A DNA stretch of 19,515 nucleotides from an uncultured bacterium (GTDB lineage Bacteria > Patescibacteriota > Patescibacteriia > UBA1558 > GWA2-36-10): assembly GCA_937870675.1 (NCBI GenBank), contig CALMZN010000022.1, positions 1 through 19,515 on the forward strand. The letters run 5' to 3'. Positions 1 through 6,200 of the stretch are shown here, piece by piece. The notes below the pieces were generated by a model. It was not told where the DNA came from, made no database searches, and worked only from the letters and a program-made list of their open reading frames with translations. The position numbers and the translations under genes are program-made. The first letter of the stretch is position 1. Every line of letters begins with the position of its first letter.

Positions 1-419
1 AATAGATCCATTGCCACTTCAGTCTGTATAATTCCGTCGTGAGGTAATATGTCTATGCTGGGATTTTTAAATCTAAGATTGATTCTGGTAGCCAATGTTA
101 ATCCCTGGATTATTAAAATGCAGATTATAATAGTTATTTTAGTTTTGTTGTTATTTTTTTTGATTGCCCAAAAATAGGAATACGTCAGAAAATAAAAAAT
201 TAGCAGAATTGGAAAAATACACAATAACGCTTTAATAGTTAGTTGATTAGAAACTGAGTAAATATTTTTTTCTAATAAAAATTCCCATAAAAAATTGAGC
301 GTATTTTCTAAAAATAATATTAATAAAACAAAAAAAAGAATAAATTCCCAAGTTAGATATTTTATAACCAGCAAGTACGGTGATGCTAGTTCTTTAAGAG
401 TCCTTTTTATTTTTCCCAT
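1..419 (-). CDS. Multi-pass membrane protein, probable GT-C type glycosyltransferase (N-terminal part, runs off window)
   Basis: An open frame starts with ATG at 419 and stays open to the left edge, giving 139 codons with no stop. The protein starts MGKIKRTLKELASP and has hydrophobic stretches at about residues 24-45, 66-85 and 97-112. These look like membrane segments separated by short charged loops. The last visible part reads PHDGIIQTEVAMDL. An acidic motif of this kind after an early membrane segment is common in bacterial polyprenyl-phosphate-sugar dependent (GT-C) membrane glycosyltransferases. The start lies inside the 3' end of the mannose synthase gene (26-nt overlap, different frame), so the two are probably translationally coupled and may act in sequence: one makes the lipid-linked mannose, the other uses it. 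The family call rests on a short fragment; the membrane nature is clear. Confidence 0.7.
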   Translation of the reverse strand, partial: MGKIKRTLKELASPYLLVIKYLTWEFILFFVLLILFLENTLNFLWEFLLEKNIYSVSNQLTIKALLCIFPILLIFYFLTYSYFWAIKKNNNKTKITIIICILIIQGLTLATRINLRFKNPSIDILPHDGIIQTEVAMDL

Positions 420-1122
420 ATTGTATTTTTAGCAACCAAGGCATTAGCAGTCCCTCTTTTATAATATTGGAAGAGATTTTGGATTTGCCTAAAATTCTTT
501 CTACAAAAATAATGGGCTCTTCTTTTATTTTGGCATTATTTTTAAACAATGCATATTTCAGTTCCATAAGAAAAGCATAGCCCTTGCCACTGATTCGATT
601 AAGGTCTATTTTTTGTAAAGCACTGATTTTTATGGCCATAAAACCGGCGGTATTGTCATTAATCGGGGTATTCAAAATAGTTTTGGCATAAAAATTACCC
701 ATTCGGCTTAAAAAACGTCTTTTAAAAGGCCAGTTTTTGACACCGCCATTTTTTATATATCGCGAGCCAATGATTAAGTCATAATTAGCAAGGCCGGCTA
801 TCAACTCCGGTAAGTATTTGGGGTCATGAGAAAAATCAGCGTCCATGGTAATAATAAATTGATAATTTTGTTCGAGGGCAATTTGGAAACCCTCAATATA
901 GGCAGTGCCCAAACCAAGTTTGCCGGACCTTTTCAGTAGGTGGAGGCGAGGATTTTGTTTTTGTAATTCTTCGACAATACTACCAGTGCCATCGGGCGAG
1001 TTGTCATCAATAATCAAAATATCTACCAAAATTGGTAGACATAAAATTTGCTCAATTAATTTGGCTATATTGTCGCGTTCGTTGTAGGTGGGGATTATTA
1101 TCAGTCCTCTTAGATTTGGCAT
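394..1122 (-). CDS. Polyprenol monophosphomannose synthase (GT2, DPM1-like)
   Basis: Transfers a sugar, most likely mannose from GDP-mannose, to polyprenyl phosphate at the inner face of the membrane. It is a 242-residue GT-A fold family 2 glycosyltransferase. Visible motifs are IIIPTYNERDNI (8-19), DDNSPDGT (39-46), the GLGTAYIEGF segment (70-79), the metal-binding DAD (94-96), GSRY (119-122) and NTAGFMAI (157-164), in the order typical of DPM1/Ppm1 catalytic domains. There is no C-terminal membrane segment, so it is the soluble, catalytic-only form. It lies 18 nt after ychF and overlaps the next membrane protein gene by 26 nt, so all three are likely one transcript. The phosphomannomutase gene at 10929 could supply the mannose-1-phosphate branch. 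Glucose instead of mannose as the sugar cannot be excluded. Confidence 0.88.
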   Translation of the reverse strand: MPNLRGLIIIPTYNERDNIAKLIEQILCLPILVDILIIDDNSPDGTGSIVEELQKQNPRLHLLKRSGKLGLGTAYIEGFQIALEQNYQFIITMDADFSHDPKYLPELIAGLANYDLIIGSRYIKNGGVKNWPFKRRFLSRMGNFYAKTILNTPINDNTAGFMAIKISALQKIDLNRISGKGYAFLMELKYALFKNNAKIKEEPIIFVERILGKSKISSNIIKEGLLMPWLLKIQYGKNKKDS

Positions 1123-1140
1123 GGTTATATTTTACCACAC

Positions 1141-2202
1141 CTAGTTAAAATGAAAATGTACCGTGTCCCCATCCTGCATTTCATACTCCTTGCCTTCCAT
1201 GCGGATCAAACCCTTTTCTTTGGCCTGATTCCAACCACCGCAAGTGATGATATCTTGCCAATTGACTACTTCAGCGCGGATAAAGCCCTTTTCAAAATCA
1301 GTGTGGATGACACCAGCGGCTTGGGGCGCCTTGGCGCCAGCAGTCACAGTCCAGGCCTTGCTTTCCATGGGGCCGGTAGTGATGAAGGTGATTAGACCTA
1401 GCAGTTCGTAGCTGGCTTGGATCAAGGCCTCCAAACCGCTTTTTTTGATGCCCAATTCTTTTATATACTCACTAGCTTCTTCGGCTTTTAGGTCAGCCAG
1501 CTCAGCTTCTATTTTGGCGCAGACAGCAATAGCGTTATTGGGCAAGTTCAAATCTTTGCCCAAATCATTTTCATCAATATTGTATAGATAAATAATTGGC
1601 TTGGAAGTTAGCAAGTTTAAAGTTTTTAAAACTTTTTTTTCTTGCTTAGTCCAAGTAGTTTGATTCAAGAGTTGGTTGGCTTCCAGCATGGTGCGGGCTT
1701 TTTCCAAAACCGCCTTTTCTTGATTAAGGGATTTTTCATAGACACCCTTCATTTTGCTAATCACCTTATCCAAATATTTGCTAAGAGTATCCAAATCAGC
1801 CAAGATCAACTCCAAATTAATTATTTGTTTGTCGTATTCTGGGTCTATCTGGCCATGGACATGGATGACGTTGTTATCGTTAAAATTTCTGATGACTTGG
1901 ACAATGGCATCTACTTCGCGGATATTAGCTAAAAATTTATTACCCAAGCCCTGTCCCTCACTAGCGCCCTTGACTAGGCCAGCAATGTCCACAAACTCAA
2001 TGGTAGTTGGGACAATTTTTTCGGAATTAGAAATTTTGGCTAGCTGATCTAGACGATTATCTGGTACGGCTACTACACCGACATTGGGGTCAATGGTGCA
2101 GAAAGGGTAGTTGGCAATATCTACTTTGTTTTTGGTCAAGGCCTTGAAAATGGTAGATTTACCGACATTTGGCAGGCCGACAATTCCTAAAGAAAATGAC
2201 AT
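1141..2202 (-). CDS. ychF: Redox-regulated ribosome-associated ATPase/GTPase YchF (OLA1 family)
   Basis: P-loop nucleotidase of the Obg/YchF group that binds ribosomes. The length of 353 residues is close to the family norm of about 363. The G1 P-loop GLPNVGKST is at 9-17 and the G3 region DIAGLVKGA at 72-80. The usual NKxD is replaced by NIDE (208-211), the change that gives YchF its ATP preference. A helical region covers about 120-200, and a C-terminal TGS domain starts near 270 with FITTGPMESKAWTV and ends TVHFHFN. The start ATG has no SD; a good promoter lies only about 14 nt upstream. It is divergent from the helicase gene and heads an operon with the mannose synthase. Nothing looks truncated. 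Confidence 0.96.
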   Translation of the reverse strand: MSFSLGIVGLPNVGKSTIFKALTKNKVDIANYPFCTIDPNVGVVAVPDNRLDQLAKISNSEKIVPTTIEFVDIAGLVKGASEGQGLGNKFLANIREVDAIVQVIRNFNDNNVIHVHGQIDPEYDKQIINLELILADLDTLSKYLDKVISKMKGVYEKSLNQEKAVLEKARTMLEANQLLNQTTWTKQEKKVLKTLNLLTSKPIIYLYNIDENDLGKDLNLPNNAIAVCAKIEAELADLKAEEASEYIKELGIKKSGLEALIQASYELLGLITFITTGPMESKAWTVTAGAKAPQAAGVIHTDFEKGFIRAEVVNWQDIITCGGWNQAKEKGLIRMEGKEYEMQDGDTVHFHFN

Positions 2203-2222
2203 AAAATTTATTTATATGGGGC

Positions 2223-2251
2223 ATTAAACCACATATTTGTATAAAAATCAA
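2223..2251 (-). promoter_or_regulatory. Promoter of the ychF operon
   Basis: Read on the minus strand: -35 TTGATT (4/6), 17-bp spacer, -10 TTTAAT (5/6). The predicted transcription start near 2216 leaves a leader of about 14 nt before the ychF ATG at 2202, with no SD in it. Confidence 0.6.
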
Positions 2252-2265
2252 CGATTGGTTATAAT
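2237..2265 (+). promoter_or_regulatory. Promoter of the UvrD-type helicase gene
   Basis: -35 TTGTAT (3/6) at 2237-2242, 17-bp spacer, perfect -10 TATAAT at 2260-2265. The ATG follows 11 nt after the -10 box, so the message would be leaderless or carry only about 5 nt. It interleaves with the divergent ychF promoter in the same 74-bp gap. Confidence 0.65.
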
Positions 2266-2276
2266 ACTTCTACTTT

Positions 2277-4283
2277 ATGGTAAATATTGATTTCAAAAAA
2301 GAGCTCAATGAAGGGCAATATGCTGTGGTTAGTGCAGAATTAGGCCCGCACTTGGTTTTGGCTGGAGCTGGTTCGGGCAAGACCAGAACTTTGGTTTATC
2401 GCGTGGCTTGGCTTTTGTCCAAACAAGTGTCTGCAGACAAAATTTTGCTTTTGACCTTTACCAACAAGGCCGCCAATGAAATGATTGCGCGGGTAAAATC
2501 ACTTTTGCATTGGTCGCCTGACAAAAAATTATCCATCTGGGCTGGGACTTTTCATTCGGTGGCCAACCGGCTCTTGAGAATGTATGGTGAAGCGGTCGGT
2601 GTGCCCAAAGATTTTGCTATTATTGACGAAGATGACAAAAAAGCCCTGCTCAAGGATATAATAAAAGATTTTTTTAGCCAGCTGGACTTGAAACGCTTGC
2701 CTTCACCTAGTGTGGTCAATGAGATTTTTAGCTTTGCCACCAATTCACAGATTAGTATTGAAGAAGGTCTGGCTAGAAAATATTCTGACTGGCAGCCGCT
2801 ACTCGAATATTTTGAAAAAATAAAAGTAGAGTTTGACAAGCGTAAGAGGTTGGCTAAATTATTGGATTTTGATGACTTATTATTGTACTGGTATCGCCTG
2901 ACCGAGGATCATGGTGTCGGCGAGTTGCTGGCCAAAAAATGGGAGCATGTTTTGGTTGATGAATATCAAGATACCAATACTTTGCAAGCCAAAATTATTT
3001 TTAATTTGGCTAGGAAGCATAAAAATATTTTAGTAGTTGGCGATGATGCCCAAAGTATTTATTCTTTTCGAGCGGCCAATATCCAAAATATTTTTGATTT
3101 CCCCAAGGTCTTTCCCAATTGTCAGGTGCATAAATTAGAAATAAATTATCGTTCCACGCCAGAAATTGTAGAACTAGCCAATGCCGTGATTGCCAGCAAT
3201 ACCAAGCAGTTTGCCAAAAATTTGCAGGCCGTAATTCCCAAATATATTAAGCCAGAATTGATTGCTCTCAAAACCAATCGTGAGGAAGCTGGTTTTATAG
3301 CGGATCGTATTCAGGGCTTGCTGGCTGATGGTTTGGAGCCCAAGGAAATTGTAGTTTTGTTCCGCGCCACTCACCACTCTCAATATTTGGAAATGGAGCT
3401 CAATCGTCGCCAAATTGTCTATGAGCTACGCGGTGGTTTGAAGTTTTTTGAACGCGCGCACATCAAAGATGTGTTGGCGTGGCTGAGAGTATTTTATAAT
3501 TTGTCGGATGAAATATCTTGGGTCAGGATATTACAGCTCTATGAAGGCATTGGTCCAGCTTCAGCCCAGAAGATTTTTCAAGCTATCATCAAACACGGCA
3601 GTTTGGAGCTAAAAAACATGAGTATTCCGCTTGGCCAAACTGGACAAAAAAGCTGGTCTTTTATTAGCGCGGTGTTTGAAAAAATGTTGCTCAAAAAAGA
3701 TAGCACTTTGACCGAGTTGCTGGGGCTGGTCATTGAAGAATATAGTGATTATTTAAAAAATACTTATACAGATTTTTATGAGCGATTAGAAGATTTGGAG
3801 CAGTTGAAAGTATTTGCCAGCAACTATCAAGATTTGAGCACTTTTTTGGCTGAGATTACTTTGCAAGAGCAATTTGCCGAAGTTAATTCTAATAATAAAA
3901 AAAATAACATTATATTAAGCACTGTCCATCAGGCCAAGGGTTTGGAGTGGCAAGCGGTTTTTATCATGAATTTGACGGATCAGAGTTTTCCACACCCCTT
4001 AGCCGTCAGTGAAGAAGAGCAGGAGGAAGAGCGTCGTTTGTTTTATGTAGCAATCACTCGCGCCAAGCAACAGTTGTATTTGGTCTATCCTTTGGCTAAT
4101 TTGAGTTTTGGCGGTTTCAAGATGCTCCAGCCCTCGGAGTTTATCGCTGACTTGGATGGTCGATTGCTAAACTACAATCAGCTAGCCAAATCAACTGCTG
4201 GGAAGTCCGATGGTGATGTGCAATATGTCAGTGAATTGGACGATAGTAGTGATGGTTTTTTGCCAGATGTCAGCGAGTGGTAA
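2277..4283 (+). CDS. UvrD/PcrA-type superfamily 1A 3'-5' DNA helicase
   Basis: ATP-dependent DNA unwinding in repair and replication restart. The 668 residues carry all SF1A motifs in order: Q motif LNEGQYAVV (10-18), Walker A AGAGSGKT (29-36), Ia LLTFTNKAANEM (58-69), GTFH (90-93), motif II DEYQD (228-232), motif III GDDAQSIYSFR (255-265), motif IV NYRST (290-294), motif V STVHQAKGLEW (548-558) and motif VI RRLFYVAITRAK (586-597). The 2A/2B domain segment GGLKFFERAHIKDVLAWLR is intact. The length is somewhat short of PcrA (about 720-740) because the C-terminal tail is brief and acidic. The start is set by the promoter 11 nt upstream. The exonuclease gene follows after a 70-nt gap that carries its own promoter. 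UvrD, PcrA and Rep cannot be told apart by eye, so no symbol is given. Confidence 0.95.
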   Translation: MVNIDFKKELNEGQYAVVSAELGPHLVLAGAGSGKTRTLVYRVAWLLSKQVSADKILLLTFTNKAANEMIARVKSLLHWSPDKKLSIWAGTFHSVANRLLRMYGEAVGVPKDFAIIDEDDKKALLKDIIKDFFSQLDLKRLPSPSVVNEIFSFATNSQISIEEGLARKYSDWQPLLEYFEKIKVEFDKRKRLAKLLDFDDLLLYWYRLTEDHGVGELLAKKWEHVLVDEYQDTNTLQAKIIFNLARKHKNILVVGDDAQSIYSFRAANIQNIFDFPKVFPNCQVHKLEINYRSTPEIVELANAVIASNTKQFAKNLQAVIPKYIKPELIALKTNREEAGFIADRIQGLLADGLEPKEIVVLFRATHHSQYLEMELNRRQIVYELRGGLKFFERAHIKDVLAWLRVFYNLSDEISWVRILQLYEGIGPASAQKIFQAIIKHGSLELKNMSIPLGQTGQKSWSFISAVFEKMLLKKDSTLTELLGLVIEEYSDYLKNTYTDFYERLEDLEQLKVFASNYQDLSTFLAEITLQEQFAEVNSNNKKNNIILSTVHQAKGLEWQAVFIMNLTDQSFPHPLAVSEEEQEEERRLFYVAITRAKQQLYLVYPLANLSFGGFKMLQPSEFIADLDGRLLNYNQLAKSTAGKSDGDVQYVSELDDSSDGFLPDVSEW

Positions 4284-4296
4284 AATAAGAAAAATT

Positions 4297-4305
4297 TGGT
4301 ATAAT
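4297..4305 (+). promoter_or_regulatory. Extended -10 promoter upstream of the exonuclease gene
   Basis: TGGTATAAT is a TGn-extended, perfect -10 box just after the helicase stop codon. No good -35 is visible. The expected transcription start is near 4312, so the palindromic repeat that follows falls in the leader of the exonuclease message. Confidence 0.6.
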
Positions 4306-4309
4306 ATCG

Positions 4310-4357
4310 ATGCGTCATTGCGAGCGCCCGTTTCGCTTTAGAGGCGAGCAGGAATGA
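4310..4357 (+). other. Possible 15-codon upstream ORF formed by a repeat, with an ATGA overlap to the exonuclease start
   Basis: The first ATG after the promoter (4310-4312) opens a 15-residue frame beginning MRHCERPF. It ends at TGA 4355-4357, which overlaps the ATG at 4354 as ATGA. Nearly all its codons come from the repeat. If translated it would couple initiation at 4354. It may equally be an accident of repeat insertion, and the predicted transcription start is so close that the first ATG may not be in the message. Confidence 0.25.
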
Positions 4358-4358
4358 C
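4313..4358 (+). repeat. Short palindromic repeat of the CGTCATTGCGAG type
   Basis: The outer arms GTCATT (4314-4319) and AATGAC (4353-4358) and the inner arms CGCC (4325-4328) and GGCG (4343-4346) can pair into an imperfect hairpin. Its left end matches the CGTCATTGCGAGC palindromic elements that I recall from many bacterial genomes. It is more GC-rich than its surroundings. It separates the promoter from the exonuclease coding region and supplies the ATG at 4354. Confidence 0.55.
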
Positions 4359-5190
4359 AAAAATAAAATATATGACCGAAAAAAAAGTCGAAGATCCCGA
4401 GCCTAGTCGAGGGGATACAATAATTTTAGACCTAGAGACCAAAAAGTCCTTTGATGAAGTGGGTGGCCAGCACAACCGCCATCTTTTGGGTGTCTCGGTG
4501 GTTGGTGTTTATTCATATAATCGCAATTCGTATAAAGGTTTTAGAGAGGGAGAGTTTGACCAGCTTTTGGAATTATTAAAAAATACTGAGCTGGTAGTGG
4601 GTTTCAATAGCAAGAGTTTTGATTTTACTGTTTTGCAACCCTATTACAAAAATTTTGACCTGAGTACCATAAATCACCTGGATATTTTGGAAGAGATTGT
4701 CTATGCTTTGGGCCATAGGTTAAAATTGGAAAGCGTGGCCATGAGTACTTTGGGCTATGGCAAGTCCGGCTCAGGTTTGGATGCCATCCAATATTACAAA
4801 AGCAATGATTGGGAGAATCTGACTAAATATTGTTTGGAAGATGTCAAAGTGACTAGAGAGGTTTATGAGTATGGCTTGGATCATGGCTATATTTGGTACA
4901 ACAACTCCGGGCAAAAAGAAAAGATAGTGGCTCGCTGGAAAAAAAGTGGAGCCAGCACAGTAGAGGAGATTGTCAAAGATGCTTTGCGGAATGGCGAGCA
5001 GTTGGAAATTGATTATATTGATGAGCAAGGCAAGACCAGCAGGCGGAAGATTGATATTCAAAACATCAATGGTAATAAAATAAAAGCTTTTTGTTATTTG
5101 CGGGATGCTATCAGAATTTTTGATTTAGATAAAATAAAAAAAGCCCAAGTGGTAGGGAAAATGAAAAGCTGGCAAAATAGTTTACTTTAA
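4354..5190 (+). CDS. DEDDy-type 3'-5' exonuclease (DnaQ/RNase H-like fold) with C-terminal WYL-like domain
   Basis: 278 residues from ATG 4354, or 272 from the in-frame ATG 4372. The N-terminal nuclease shows ExoI ILDLETK with D26 and E28, ExoII GFNSKSFDF with D90, and ExoIII YCLEDVKVTREVYEY with D163 preceded by Y159, which makes it the DEDDy subtype related to PolB-like exonucleases. A helical linker (about 182-210) leads to a region (about 215-266) with LEIDYIDEQGK, RRKIDI, YLRDAIRIF and DLDKIKKAQVV, the pattern of a WYL ligand-binding domain. WYL domains are known as nucleic-acid or nucleotide sensors, so the protein may be a regulated nuclease. Residues about 13-20 (EDPEPSRG) are encoded by a second repeat, and the stop codon is formed by a third. 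The gene follows the helicase and may act with it. The exonuclease call is firm and the WYL call is likely. Confidence 0.82.
   Translation: MTKIKYMTEKKVEDPEPSRGDTIILDLETKKSFDEVGGQHNRHLLGVSVVGVYSYNRNSYKGFREGEFDQLLELLKNTELVVGFNSKSFDFTVLQPYYKNFDLSTINHLDILEEIVYALGHRLKLESVAMSTLGYGKSGSGLDAIQYYKSNDWENLTKYCLEDVKVTREVYEYGLDHGYIWYNNSGQKEKIVARWKKSGASTVEEIVKDALRNGEQLEIDYIDEQGKTSRRKIDIQNINGNKIKAFCYLRDAIRIFDLDKIKKAQVVGKMKSWQNSLL
4395..4414 (+). repeat. Copy of a 20-bp palindromic repeat inside the exonuclease coding sequence
   Basis: This 20-mer matches the reverse complement of 14617-14636 at 18 of 20 positions. There the same sequence is the hairpin of a bidirectional terminator. Here it is read in frame as PEPSRG, in the N-terminal tail before the nuclease fold. 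Confidence 0.65.
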
Positions 5191-5264
5191 CCCCTCCCGA
5201 CCTCCCCTTAACAGGGGGAGGAGTTTTAAAAAGTCCCCCTGTCAAGGGGGATTTAGGGGGTTAA
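5187..5264. repeat. Double-hairpin palindromic repeat, copy 1; also a likely bidirectional terminator
   Basis: A 78-bp element bounded by TTAA at both ends (5187-5190 and 5261-5264). It has two C/G-run hairpins: CCTCCCC (5201-5207) with GGGGAGG (5215-5221), and TCCCCCT (5234-5240) with AGGGGGA (5245-5251) around loop GTCA. The first is followed on the plus strand by AGTTTT, the second on the minus strand by CTTTTT. So it could terminate both the exonuclease gene and the convergent folD. The left TTAA supplies the TAA stop of the exonuclease. In reverse orientation its first 37 bases are identical to the copy at 19465. Confidence 0.85.
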
Positions 5265-5281
5265 AACCAGTAGTTTGTTTT

Positions 5282-6121
5282 TTATTTTACTCTATTTTTG
5301 TGCAGTTGCACTGTGTTATAGAGCAACATAGCCACAGTCATAGGCCCCACTCCACCCGGTACTGGGGTGATGTGGCTTACTTTATCAAAAACAGCACTGT
5401 AGTCCACATCTCCAACCACCCGATGTTCGTCAATTTTATTGGTGCCGACATCAATGACAATGGCATCTGGCTTTACCATATCTTCTTTGATGAAGAATGG
5501 CTGGCCAATAGCCACTATCAAAATATCAGCTTGGCGTGAATATTTTTTTAATTCCGGATTTTTGGGATCCACTAGCTGGGCGTGAATATTTTTGTCAGCC
5601 AATACTTTGGTCAGTGGTTGAAAAAAAACATCACCCTTAGCCACAATAACAGCTGATTTATTATTTAGATTTTCTTCAGTAGATTCGATTAGCTTCAAAA
5701 TACCCAAAGCCAAGCCCGGGACAAAATCAGTTTTTCCGGCCAGCAGTTTTTTTATATTTTCTGGATGAAAACCATCCACATCCTTTTTGGGGTCAATGGC
5801 CTTGATGATAATATCGGCATCTAAATGTTTGGGTAGAGGTAGTTGAATCAAAATAGCATCAGTGAGCTCATCTTTGTTTAAGAAATCAATGGTCTCCAAA
5901 ACTTGTTCTAAGGTGATATTGTCAGGCATTAAATATTCATGAAATTCTATGCCAATTTGTTCACAGGCCTTTTTTTTGAGGCGTACATAGAGCTTTGAGG
6001 CCGGATCATCACCAACCAAAATAACAGCCAATTCTGGATGCAGGTCCTTGGTTTTTATTTCTACAGTTAATTCTTGTTGGATTTTGGCGGCCAGTGCTTT
6101 GCCGTCAATTATTTTGGTCAT
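5282..6121 (-). CDS. folD: Bifunctional methylenetetrahydrofolate dehydrogenase / methenyltetrahydrofolate cyclohydrolase
   Basis: Interconverts 5,10-methylene- and 10-formyl-tetrahydrofolate with NADP in the cytosol. The start at 6121 gives 279 residues beginning MTKIIDGKALA, matching the family. A frame start at 6181 would only add translated repeat DNA. Catalytic features are present: Y45 and K49 in YVRLKKKAC, Q93 in LIQLPLP, DVDGFHP (114-120) and PGGVGPMT (255-262). The central nucleotide-binding part is odd. The usual GRSxxVGxP signature is replaced by AKGDVFFQP (161-169), and the usual cysteine-threonine-proline (CTP) segment reads VPGLALG. Either cofactor binding has diverged or the dehydrogenase step is weak. 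It lies downstream of glyA, separated by a palindromic repeat; both share the tetrahydrofolate cycle. Confidence 0.92.
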   Translation of the reverse strand: MTKIIDGKALAAKIQQELTVEIKTKDLHPELAVILVGDDPASKLYVRLKKKACEQIGIEFHEYLMPDNITLEQVLETIDFLNKDELTDAILIQLPLPKHLDADIIIKAIDPKKDVDGFHPENIKKLLAGKTDFVPGLALGILKLIESTEENLNNKSAVIVAKGDVFFQPLTKVLADKNIHAQLVDPKNPELKKYSRQADILIVAIGQPFFIKEDMVKPDAIVIDVGTNKIDEHRVVGDVDYSAVFDKVSHITPVPGGVGPMTVAMLLYNTVQLHKNRVK

Positions 6122-6128
6122 AGTATTA

Positions 6129-6200
6129 TTAATCCCCCAACCCCCTTTAACAAGGGGGCTTAAATGTTCCTCCCCTGTCAAGGGGAGGTTGGAGGGGTTA
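6129..6200. repeat. Double-hairpin palindromic repeat, copy 2, between glyA and folD
   Basis: A 72-bp element in the same orientation as the copy at 19465. Left hairpin: CCCCCTT (6141-6147), loop TAAC, AAGGGGG (6152-6158). Right hairpin: CCTCCCCT (6169-6176), loop GTCA, AGGGGAGG (6181-6188). It begins TTAATCCCCC and ends GGGGTTA. The terminal TTA supplies the TAA stop of glyA on the minus strand, and the other end stops 7 nt before the folD start codon. It would form strong stem-loops in a glyA-folD message. Confidence 0.85.

Noticed and set aside
6122..6181. N-terminal extension of FolD from an upstream ATG at 6181
   Set aside because: The extra residues are a translation of the palindromic repeat; the family start MTKIIDGKALA at 6121 fits exactly.
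5187..6200. The C/G-rich repeats as a CRISPR array
   Set aside because: Copies are palindromic, dispersed, in different orientations, without regular unique spacers, and no cas genes are present.
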